Below, in pieces: positions 1 through 5,025 of a stretch of 5,025 nucleotides of DNA. The stretch is from Desulfobulbus sp. (GTDB lineage: Bacteria; Desulfobacterota; Desulfobulbia; Desulfobulbales; Desulfobulbaceae), in contig JAQUEZ010000372.1 of assembly GCA_028684915.1 (NCBI GenBank), positions 1 through 5,025 of the forward strand. The letters run 5' to 3'. Each line of letters starts with the position of its first letter. Position 1 is the stretch's first letter. The notes below the pieces were generated by a model, which saw nothing but the letters and a program-made list of their open reading frames with translations, searched no databases and had not been told where the DNA came from. Position numbers and translations under genes: made by a program.

Positions 1-723
1 CTGCCTGATCAGCAACAAGGTCGGGGTGGTGGTGATGTTGAAGCGCAGGGCAATATTGGGTTCACGTTCAATATCAACCGGCTTGACCTGCCAGCCATAT
101 TTGTCGACAAAGTAGGCAAGGATCTGGGCCTGCTTCTCGCAAAAGCCGCAACCAGGGGCGACGAAGAACAGCAGGGCATGATCATCCCTGTTCTCGCGGA
201 TGGTGCCGGCGATCTCCTCCTGCTGCATCTGCACCCGGGCTACCGCTCCAGGGCTGGAGGTGGGATAGACCTGGTTGATATTGAACAGGTCCGCCCGTTT
301 CTGGGTGACGAACTGGGTCGCATTGGCATAGGCTAGGGCCTTGCGTCGGGCAATATCCTGAATGGAGAGATATTCAAGAATGTTCTGTTCGGTCGGGTAC
401 TGCACCGCCTTTTTTTGCAGACCATTCAGCAACTGCTGGAATTCATCCGGATGCATATTCCACAGGGTTTCCGTGGAATAGTTGGCTAAGGACACCTCCC
501 GAGATAAAGGGACTGCCTTGGGCTCAGTTACCGGTATCTCCCGCTCCTCTTCGACCACCGAAGCCGGATCTTCATACCAGAACCAACCGTGCTTGCTCTC
601 CTGATAGAAGCTAGTGGGTGCCGAGGGCATGGAGTTCCCGGCCCAGACCGGCGTGGCCAGCAGCGCCAGGCATACCCCCCAGCTACCAAAGCGGCAGTGC
701 TTGATGGCTGATCTCGTGAACAT
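1..723 (-). CDS. traF: TraF, F-type thioredoxin-fold pilus assembly protein, C-terminus cut by window edge
   Basis: This is the F-type TraF, a periplasmic thioredoxin-like protein needed for pilus assembly, unrelated to the peptidase upstream. I translated it from the ATG at 723; 241 residues run without a stop to position 1. F TraF is about 247 aa, so probably only the last few to tens of residues are missing. The start gives a signal peptide: a basic n-region (MFTRSAIKHCRF), a core GVCLALLATPV, and cleavage likely after VWA at residue 28. GWFWYEDP (46-53) is the family's N-terminal signature. The middle is helical and Gln-rich. The thioredoxin domain begins at ALLFFVAPGCGFCEKQ, with Cys192 and Cys195 as a CGFC redox pair, and continues to FNITTTPTLLLI with cis-proline Pro234. 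The intact pair suggests real disulfide oxidoreductase or isomerase activity, perhaps on TraU. It overlaps the peptidase gene by 41 nt and has no strong ribosome binding site, so translation is probably coupled. A later ATG (630) would lose the signal peptide. Confidence 0.92.
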   Translation of the reverse strand, partial: MFTRSAIKHCRFGSWGVCLALLATPVWAGNSMPSAPTSFYQESKHGWFWYEDPASVVEEEREIPVTEPKAVPLSREVSLANYSTETLWNMHPDEFQQLLNGLQKKAVQYPTEQNILEYLSIQDIARRKALAYANATQFVTQKRADLFNINQVYPTSSPGAVARVQMQQEEIAGTIRENRDDHALLFFVAPGCGFCEKQAQILAYFVDKYGWQVKPVDIEREPNIALRFNITTTPTLLLIRQ

Positions 724-1210
724 CAATAAACCCATAGTATTTACTGTCATAACTGCGGGGATGGGTGCCGATCATGAACAGCTTGTCCGCCGGAACCGAC
801 CCGTTGAACGAAAAGCTAGGCAATGGCCGGCCCTTGCTGTCTGCTTCCAATGCCTGCCCCAGCGATCTGCCGTTGCAGAAAAAGTGGTTTGCTGCATCCA
901 TAGTCAGTTGCTCGCCCGGAAGGCAGCCCACCTTCTTGATCATCTGATCATGATCGGCACGGAGTCCCTGCTGCACCTGCGAGAGGCCCTGGTGGCGAAA
1001 GACCAGGTAATCACCCAGCTCCACCTTGGCGGGTGCAGGGAGCAGAAAAAAGAGCCGATGATCGAGTGAACCACTGGTGGCCACGGTCACGCGGCCGGGC
1101 AACCAGGCACCGGCAAGGATGAAGGCGAGAAAGACGATGGCCACAGTCTGTTCCCGCCGGTTCACCCGCCACCATGGTCTACTTGAGCTTGATTTCAGTA
1201 TCCGGGTCAT
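683..1210 (-). CDS. S26-family conjugative signal peptidase (P-type TraF/TrhP-like)
   Basis: This is a membrane-anchored serine peptidase of family S26, the group containing LepB and the RP4 pilin peptidase also called TraF. Its likely substrate is the operon's pilin or another transfer protein. From the ATG at 1210 it is 175 aa. An N-terminal membrane anchor (TVAIVFLAFILAGAWL, about residues 22-37) leads into the nucleophile region TSGSLDHRLFFL, where Ser48 is the expected catalytic serine. The residue after Ser-Leu is Asp rather than the usual Pro. MIKKVGCLPGEQL (about 91-103) supplies the general-base lysine (Lys92 or Lys93), and GTHPRSYDSKYYG (about 148-160) is the C-terminal S26 box with its conserved Asp-Ser. 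The start is uncertain: ATG at 1225 and GTG at 1165 are alternatives, and only a distant AAGGA precedes 1210. It overlaps the TrbI-like gene by 32 nt and traF by 41 nt. F itself has no such gene; R27- and SXT/R391-like F-type systems do. I give no symbol because 'traF' would collide with the next gene. Confidence 0.9.
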   Translation of the reverse strand: MTRILKSSSSRPWWRVNRREQTVAIVFLAFILAGAWLPGRVTVATSGSLDHRLFFLLPAPAKVELGDYLVFRHQGLSQVQQGLRADHDQMIKKVGCLPGEQLTMDAANHFFCNGRSLGQALEADSKGRPLPSFSFNGSVPADKLFMIGTHPRSYDSKYYGFIDVHEISHQALPLW

Positions 1211-1511
1211 GATGCAGCACCACATCCTTGAGAATGATCAGTTGGTGACGGGGTTGTTCCTGGAACATCCGTTCCAGGGTGTCGAGGTTACGTTTCCATT
1301 GGTCCTCGGTGATGGTTCCGGCCGCGAGCAAGATCTTCTGCTCCTGCAGGTAGCCTTTTAAATCCGCCACCTTTACCTTGGGCACCAGGAACCGGTCGTA
1401 GGCAATGAGTGCCCCCAGAACGATGACCAGGACAATACCGATTACCTCCAGGTAGCCGGGGGAGACCGTTGCTCTGTTATTTTTGTCAGGTACTTCTATT
1501 GGTTCGTTCAT
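1179..1511 (-). CDS. trbI: TrbI-like small inner-membrane protein of F-type transfer
   Basis: This 110-aa protein has a short cytoplasmic N-terminus, one membrane segment (about residues 20-38, YLEVIGIVLVIVLGALIAY), and a periplasmic tail. In the tail, a helical region (VADLKGYLQEQ, then ITEDQWKRNLDTLERMFQEQ) is followed by HQLIILKDVVLHHDPDTEIK. That layout, and the end resembling the family's 'h-aviLv-pAVv-gapDiT-eI', matches F-type TrbI, an inner-membrane protein that affects pilus outgrowth and retraction in F (about 128 aa). The match is by pattern from memory, and this protein is slightly short, so the call is probable, not certain. The start ATG at 1511 overlaps the trbC stop as ATGA and has GAGG six bases upstream, a classical coupling arrangement. 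In F, trbI sits between traC and traW; here it follows trbC, which is unusual. If it is not TrbI, it is an unassigned bitopic conjugation protein. Confidence 0.75.
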   Translation of the reverse strand: MNEPIEVPDKNNRATVSPGYLEVIGIVLVIVLGALIAYDRFLVPKVKVADLKGYLQEQKILLAAGTITEDQWKRNLDTLERMFQEQPRHQLIILKDVVLHHDPDTEIKLK

Positions 1512-2257
1512 TGGTTACCTCGCAATCGGATACTGATACCGGCAAGCGCGGGACTGTTCGCCGCCTTGCCGACCTTTTCCAACAGGTAAGCCAGTTCCAC
1601 CTCCCCATGGATCGACCAGGAATCCTGGCCGTTGTCATAGACCAGGGCCGGCACCTCGGTGATGTTGTACCTGGTGAACAACTCCGGGTTGATCTTGAGC
1701 GGTACTTCCAGCCTCTGGCAGTGAGCTTCAGGGGTATCCCGGCATCCCAGATCAGCCTGCATCACCCGGCTGAAGTAGTCGGCATTGACTCGCTTGCCTG
1801 CCAATCCCTGTGGAAGACCAAGCAGAACCGGCACAATCCGTTGTTCACCGGTTCGGCTGACATCAATCAAATACCGATTCACCATCGCCTCCGGCATGGA
1901 ACTGGAGAGAAAGAGGTAGACCGACTCCTGATCGGAAAGCGTTCCTTTTCCTTGTGTTACCGATGTTTGCTCTTGCTTTTGATTTTCGCCCTGGATGCTT
2001 TCTCTCTGGCAGCGCAGCTTCTCCTGGAAGTCCGGTGTTTGGAATTGTTCCATTGTCTTCCGGGCAGCCTCCTGACCTTCCAGGGGGTGGCTATTCTTAG
2101 GCACAGTCATTGTCTCGCGGATCTTCCCAGCCTGTTCCAGCACCTTCTCCACTTTTTCCCTATCGCCCCGTCGCTCATCAGCTTTGACGATGGAGTTGGC
2201 AAAAAGGAGAGAAGCCATCAGGGCAAGGACCTGTGTTTTCCGAGTCACTCGCAGCAT
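1508..2257 (-). CDS. trbC: TrbC, F-type periplasmic pilus assembly protein
   Basis: TrbC of F-type systems is a periplasmic protein that partners TraW in pilus assembly; it is unrelated to the P-type pilin also named TrbC. The product is 249 aa from the ATG at 2257. A GTG at 2266 in the same frame would add three residues. I prefer the ATG because it gives a standard signal peptide (MLRVTRK, a hydrophobic core, cleavage likely after VKA at residue 26). Residues about 27-107 are a charged, Gln/Glu/Lys-rich linker with coiled-coil character (REKVEKVLEQAGKIRETM). The TrbC domain follows: SVYLFLSSSMPEAMV (about 112-126), a VPVLLGLPQG strand and turn, LKINPELFTRYNITEVPALVY (about 187-207), and IHGEVELAYLLEKVG, matching the conserved 'iDP-lF-rf-I-VPa-v ... 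G-vsL-yaLe' pattern. The VPA after that strand resembles a thioredoxin-fold cis-proline, but there is no CxxC. Cys83, Cys172 and Cys180 are present. It is longer than F TrbC (about 212 aa) because of the linker. No clear ribosome binding site is seen; translation is probably coupled to traU. Confidence 0.93.
   Translation of the reverse strand: MLRVTRKTQVLALMASLLFANSIVKADERRGDREKVEKVLEQAGKIRETMTVPKNSHPLEGQEAARKTMEQFQTPDFQEKLRCQRESIQGENQKQEQTSVTQGKGTLSDQESVYLFLSSSMPEAMVNRYLIDVSRTGEQRIVPVLLGLPQGLAGKRVNADYFSRVMQADLGCRDTPEAHCQRLEVPLKINPELFTRYNITEVPALVYDNGQDSWSIHGEVELAYLLEKVGKAANSPALAGISIRLRGNQ
1517..1521 (-). promoter_or_regulatory. Shine-Dalgarno of the TrbI-like gene
   Basis: GAGGT on the minus strand, with its GAGG six bases before the ATG at 1511, lies in the last codons of trbC. 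Together with the ATGA stop/start overlap it fixes the start and suggests reinitiation by ribosomes leaving trbC. Confidence 0.7.
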
Positions 2258-3153
2258 GTGCAGCACCGTTGCTTGCGGTAGACCACCCAGAGGAACTCAT
2301 CATTGGACCCCAAAGCCCCCATGTAAGGCGTGTTGAGCCCGGAGTCATACAGTGCGGTTGCCCGGCCGATGGGATGCACGCCCCGAATCCCAGGTCTGGC
2401 CACGTTCATCTTGTAATGGCTCTTGATCCAGACCTGGGTGTACATGCAGCCGCAGACCGGAGAGGGATCGCAGATCATGCCAATGCGGTTGAGCTTGTAG
2501 AGCATGCGGTAGGCAGCGGTGGCATTGGCCTGGACGATGTTGTCGTTATCGACATGGCCGGTCATGGGATAGGCAGAGCCGCCACTGCCGACACACCAGG
2601 GCATGGCGTCCAGTGGCCAGCCGGCATTGGCAGCGGTGGCATCGGCCATGCAGGCCATGACCATGGCCTTGTTGGCAAAGAGGGAGACCTCGGGGGTGAG
2701 TAAGGCGGCCAGTTCATCATTTTGCCACATGGGGTCATACTCGCTCCACCAGGTGCCGTAATCGTTGCGGTCGCAGATCCAGGGCATCAGAGGGAGAAGG
2801 AAGGCGTGTGACTGGGCAAAGGTGGACTCATTAGCGATATCGACCGCATCCGAGCTTTTGTTTTTGCCTCCCAGTTCATCAAGCGGCGATCCACCGACCG
2901 ATGTTCCTAATGTGGCAGAATAGAAGGCCACCGAGGAGGTGTCCAGAAGGAGAAACGGCTCCCAGTAGCTGACGATCAGGCCCACTTCGACGCCCCAAAC
3001 GCGGGGACAGAAGCACACCCCCTCGATGGTGAAATCGATTTCTGACCAATGGATGTCGGTGATCGGGTTGAACGGGGTCCCCGACTTGGCCAAGGACAGT
3101 GAAGGGGCCAGGAGAAGGCAGAGTGCCAAGATTCTGTTAACGCTGTGTTGCAA
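2245..3153 (-). CDS. traU: TraU, cysteine-rich periplasmic conjugation protein
   Basis: TraU is a periplasmic protein of the F-type assembly complex, required for efficient DNA transfer and pilus formation. The product is 302 aa; F TraU is about 330 aa. The start is a TTG at 3153, supported by GGGAGG six bases upstream and by the signal peptide that follows at once (hydrophobic LALCLLLAPSLSLA, cleavage likely after Ala22). The mature protein opens with PFNPITDIHWSEI, the family's characteristic N-terminal block, then TIEGVCFCP. It carries 12 cysteines after the signal peptide: 47, 49, 127, 168, 187, 228, 234, 236, 297, 298, 300 and 301. Aromatic-rich blocks such as the WWSEYDPMW region and the CDPSPVCGCMYTQ motif also fit TraU. 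The C-terminus ends in RCCTCCE, a dense cysteine cluster. The many cysteines imply disulfide formation in the periplasm, probably needing help from TraF or a host Dsb protein (inference). It overlaps traW by 17 nt and trbC by about 13 nt. Confidence 0.97.
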   Translation of the reverse strand: MQHSVNRILALCLLLAPSLSLAKSGTPFNPITDIHWSEIDFTIEGVCFCPRVWGVEVGLIVSYWEPFLLLDTSSVAFYSATLGTSVGGSPLDELGGKNKSSDAVDIANESTFAQSHAFLLPLMPWICDRNDYGTWWSEYDPMWQNDELAALLTPEVSLFANKAMVMACMADATAANAGWPLDAMPWCVGSGGSAYPMTGHVDNDNIVQANATAAYRMLYKLNRIGMICDPSPVCGCMYTQVWIKSHYKMNVARPGIRGVHPIGRATALYDSGLNTPYMGALGSNDEFLWVVYRKQRCCTCCE

Positions 3154-3742
3154 GGCGCACCTCCCGAACGGTCAGCTTGTTGTCCTGCTCGACCACCACT
3201 GAAGGTGCGACCTTGAGCTGGAGTCGAGCGGCAATGTCATCGGTCAGGTAGTACACTGGGCGCTGCAACTCCTGCTTCAACGGGGCCGCATAGCCACCGG
3301 AGAGCAAAAGAACGGCCCGGTGGTTCTGGAAGTAAGGCGACCCCTTGAACCATTCAACCTGCTCCGGATCACTGCCGTCGATGACCACCAGCCCGCCGCT
3401 CAACCCGGCATACTGCAAGGGGTTGAAGGTGAAGCCCTGGGGATAGAGCAGCTTGCCCTGGCCATCCTTGATGTCGTGCTCCAGTGTATGGGTCAGGTCA
3501 ACGGTGAATACCTGGTCGCTCGCTGCTCGGGGCAGCGGGTGCAGATTGGCAGGCTGATAGCGATTATGGGTGTTGAACAGGGCATCAAGGTCAATCGTGG
3601 TTGCCTTCTGCTGAAGCTCTTTGGTGATGTCCTGCTCGACAATGGGATAGGTTCGTCCCACCGGTTCCAGCCGTGTGTGCGCTGCCCAAACCTGGGTGGC
3701 ACAGGTGACGATCCACAGGGCAGAAAGAAATTTAGAGTCCAT
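3137..3742 (-). CDS. traW: TraW, periplasmic F-type pilus assembly protein
   Basis: TraW is a periplasmic protein needed for F-pilus assembly; in F it works with TrbC. The product is 201 aa, close to F TraW (about 210 aa). I chose the ATG at 3742 although the frame stays open upstream to 3895: it has a GGAGG seven bases upstream, and it begins a clean signal peptide, MDSKFLSALWIVTCATQVWA, with cleavage likely after Ala20. The upstream extension is Pro/Ser/Trp-rich and lies in the shadow of traC. Family motifs in the mature protein: GRTYPIVEQD (residues 29-38, the start of the TraW domain), HDIKDGQGK (89-97), and PQGFTFNPLQ (101-110), matching the conserved 'D-i-d-G...p-aGt-vNPL' block. Next comes a strand with VVIDG, then a region ending KVAPSVVV that looks like the end of a thioredoxin-like fold. 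TrbC is a separate gene here; in some relatives the two are fused. The gene overlaps traC by 11 nt and traU by 17 nt. Confidence 0.94.
   Translation of the reverse strand: MDSKFLSALWIVTCATQVWAAHTRLEPVGRTYPIVEQDITKELQQKATTIDLDALFNTHNRYQPANLHPLPRAASDQVFTVDLTHTLEHDIKDGQGKLLYPQGFTFNPLQYAGLSGGLVVIDGSDPEQVEWFKGSPYFQNHRAVLLLSGGYAAPLKQELQRPVYYLTDDIAARLQLKVAPSVVVEQDNKLTVREVRLATQR
3158..3165 (-). promoter_or_regulatory. Strong Shine-Dalgarno before the TTG start of traU
   Basis: GGGAGGTG on the minus strand, with its GGAGG core six bases before the TTG at 3153, lies within the last codons of traW. No ATG or GTG in the traU frame fits this site, so it supports TTG as the initiation codon. Confidence 0.75.
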
Positions 3743-5025
3743 CCTTCTCCCTCCGGGCAACCATCTCCAGGATGGCTTCGTGATAGGAGAGGCCGTTTTT
3801 GACCATGGCCTCGATGGCGGCAATCTCGAAGGGCTTGGAGGTGTAGATGAAGTAATCGTAGTCGTTGACCACCAGCCGGGCCACGCCAAGGCCAAAAGGG
3901 GTATCGAAAAAGACCTCCGAGTATTTGGGCGGATTGGATTTGACGCTTTTCAGCAACTGGAGCACAAAGTCGTCATACTCGATCAGCCCCTGCTTGCGGG
4001 CCTGATCGAAATCCGATGATTCAAGGTAGATCTTGAAGGCTGAGTTGCCGTTGATTACCCGACCCACCTCGCCGAAACTGTCGAGATCAAGGATCGACTG
4101 GGTGATGATCATGAAGCTGCCGTTGTACTTCCTGGCCCGCCGATACCCCTCGTTGATCACCGGGCCAAGCATGGCGGCCTTGCCCAGAAACTGCCAAGCC
4201 TCGTCAAAGATGATCAGCCGGGAGCGGGAGCGGTCGGAGAGATAGAGATCCTGGGTGACCGCATTGAGCACCAGCAGAGTGACCACGCGGTACAAATCGG
4301 GCTGGATCTTGAGGTTCTCCAGCTCCAGGACCACAAAGGCATCGCGGTGGATGTCGAAGGTGGAGGGACCGGTGAAGAACTTGCCATGAAAACCGTGGCT
4401 GGTGAACTCGCGGATGTTGAAGGCCAGCTTTCGCGCCACCTCAACCAGGGCCGGGTTGTCGCTCATGGTGTCGAAATCAGCCACCGGCACCTCGGGGAAT
4501 TTGGCGAGAAACGCATAGACTGTATCGGCATCAGCCTCTTGTCCATGCTGCTGCCAGGCCCAGCGAACCGCATTGCGGATCATGTTCAACTCGGTATCAT
4601 CGCACTTTTCCGTATCCGAGTTGGAGTAGGCCATCTGGGCAAAGACGGCGGTGACCGATTTGAGTTCCTCTTCCGGTTCCTGGATGGAAGTAAAGGGGTT
4701 GAGGCAGACCGTGGCGCCCGGCTGGAAGTCGAGATAGCGGGCGCCGAGCATGTTGGCGATTTTCTTGTACGAGCCACCAATGTCGATGATCCGCACCAGG
4801 GAGCCGCAGGCGTAGTAGTTGAAGGCCAAGAAGTTGACCAGAAAGGACTTGCCCGATCCGGTGGTGGCACAGCAGACGGTGTTGTGGTTGGGTGCTCCCT
4901 TGGCAAAGAAATCCAGGCTGACCAGTTGGCCCTTGCGGCCAGTGAAGATCAGCTTCGGCACCACGCCGGTGCCGGCAAAGTCGCACTGGACCGGAAGCAA
5001 TGGCGTCAGCGAAGGCACCGTGGCG
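3732..5025 (-). CDS. traC: TraC, F-type conjugation ATPase (VirB4 family), C-terminal part
   Basis: This is the ATP-hydrolysing motor of F-type pilus assembly, a VirB4-family protein held at the cytoplasmic face of the inner membrane. The reading frame is open to the window edge, so only about the last 430 residues are seen; F TraC is about 875 aa, and its N-terminal half lies outside. A GTG at 5018 is in frame but is surely internal. Visible motifs: a Walker A loop ATTGSGKS (the lysine codon is near 4850), followed by RIIDIGGSYKK and the LNPF motif typical of VirB4 proteins; a Walker B strand RLIIFDEAWQFLG (Asp-Glu codons near 4205-4200); then an arginine-rich GYRRARKY helix and MIITQSILDL, the VirB4 glutamine motif. 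The first position of Walker A is Ala rather than Gly, a mild variant. The stop overlaps the traW start by 11 nt, so the two are translationally linked. The identification is secure; the true start is unknown. Confidence 0.97.
   Translation of the reverse strand, partial: ATVPSLTPLLPVQCDFAGTGVVPKLIFTGRKGQLVSLDFFAKGAPNHNTVCCATTGSGKSFLVNFLAFNYYACGSLVRIIDIGGSYKKIANMLGARYLDFQPGATVCLNPFTSIQEPEEELKSVTAVFAQMAYSNSDTEKCDDTELNMIRNAVRWAWQQHGQEADADTVYAFLAKFPEVPVADFDTMSDNPALVEVARKLAFNIREFTSHGFHGKFFTGPSTFDIHRDAFVVLELENLKIQPDLYRVVTLLVLNAVTQDLYLSDRSRSRLIIFDEAWQFLGKAAMLGPVINEGYRRARKYNGSFMIITQSILDLDSFGEVGRVINGNSAFKIYLESSDFDQARKQGLIEYDDFVLQLLKSVKSNPPKYSEVFFDTPFGLGVARLVVNDYDYFIYTSKPFEIAAIEAMVKNGLSYHEAILEMVARREKDGL
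3750..3754 (-). promoter_or_regulatory. Shine-Dalgarno of traW
   Basis: GGAGG on the minus strand lies inside the last codons of traC, seven bases before the ATG at 3742. It decides the traW start against the longer open frame reaching 3895. Confidence 0.8.

Larger units (their letters stand above)
1..5025 (-). other. F-type transfer (tra) operon segment, seven overlapping genes
   Basis: All seven genes are co-oriented and overlap end to start, so they must be carried on one polycistronic message entering from beyond 5025 and leaving beyond 1. No promoter or terminator is visible and no space exists for one between genes. Inferred from F-type systems: the pilin and core genes (traA, L, E, K, B, V) probably lie upstream of 5025, and traH, traG and perhaps traN downstream of position 1. 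Confidence 0.85.

Noticed and set aside
930..958. Clustered TGATCA/GATC palindromic words that might be an operator or a Dam-regulated site.
   Set aside because: They fall in the middle of the peptidase coding region, are not part of any intergenic space, and show no long inverted repeat.
614..1069. A plus-strand open frame opposite the peptidase and the traF start.
   Set aside because: The S26 motifs on the minus strand are clear, and the plus-strand product shows no family pattern.
1469..2281. A 270-codon open frame on the plus strand opposite trbC and the TrbI-like gene.
   Set aside because: It is antisense to two well-supported genes. Its composition (Leu/His/Cys-rich, no recognisable domain) is typical of the reverse complement of a coding frame, and no ribosome binding site was noted.
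2233..2703. A plus-strand open frame rich in Gly, His and Asp opposite the C-terminal half of traU.
   Set aside because: It lies wholly inside securely identified coding sequence, mainly traU; the low-complexity product reflects antisense reading.
3743..3895. N-terminal extension of the traW frame upstream of 3742.
   Set aside because: It is entirely within traC, has a Pro/Ser/Trp-rich composition unlike a real protein, and would bury the obvious signal peptide.
4597..4986. Overlapping minus-strand frames inside traC (also 4586-4906 and 4214-4444).
   Set aside because: They are out-of-frame shadows of traC, with Ser/Pro/Trp- or Leu/Arg/His-rich products and no motifs.
1..5025. Search for a new defence system, CRISPR array, toxin-antitoxin pair, IS element or origin of transfer.
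   Set aside because: The whole window is accounted for by overlapping conjugation genes; no direct-repeat array, transposase, relaxase, oriT-like inverted repeat or cargo gene is visible.

Overview
The window is an uninterrupted, fully coding stretch of an F-type (MPF-F) conjugative type IV secretion operon. All seven genes lie on the minus strand, so transcription runs from position 5025 down to position 1. In transcript order they are: the C-terminal half of the TraC/VirB4-type ATPase (cut by the window edge), TraW, TraU, TrbC, a small membrane protein resembling TrbI, an S26-family conjugative (TraF/LepB-like) signal peptidase, and the thioredoxin-fold assembly protein TraF (C-terminus cut by the other edge). 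Every junction is an overlap (about 11, 17, 13, 4, 32 and 41 nt with the starts chosen here). No intergenic gap exists, and I see no terminator, promoter, RNA gene, IS element, CRISPR array or attachment site. No stretch above 300 bases lacks a gene.

The organism must be a Gram-negative bacterium, because most of the products have Sec signal peptides and belong to families that act in the periplasm or outer membrane during F-like pilus assembly. The DNA is moderately GC-rich. The operon would sit on a conjugative plasmid or an integrative conjugative element. Nothing in the window decides between these or fixes the taxon. The gene content is F-like, but it has a P-type/R27-like pilin-peptidase gene that the F plasmid itself lacks.

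Together the genes make the assembly part of the transfer apparatus. TraC powers pilus assembly at the inner membrane. TraW, TraU, TrbC and TraF are periplasmic assembly proteins. TrbI is an inner-membrane protein that affects pilus outgrowth or retraction in F. The S26 peptidase probably matures, and possibly cyclises, the pilin. TraF keeps an intact CxxC pair, and TraU has 12 cysteines in its mature form, so a disulfide-handling link between them is plausible.

This is a recognisable system rather than a new one. The unusual points are the gene order (TrbI-like gene moved from between traC and traW to after trbC, no traN at its F position), the peptidase embedded next to TraF, the cysteine-rich TraU tail, and a TTG start with a strong ribosome binding site for traU.
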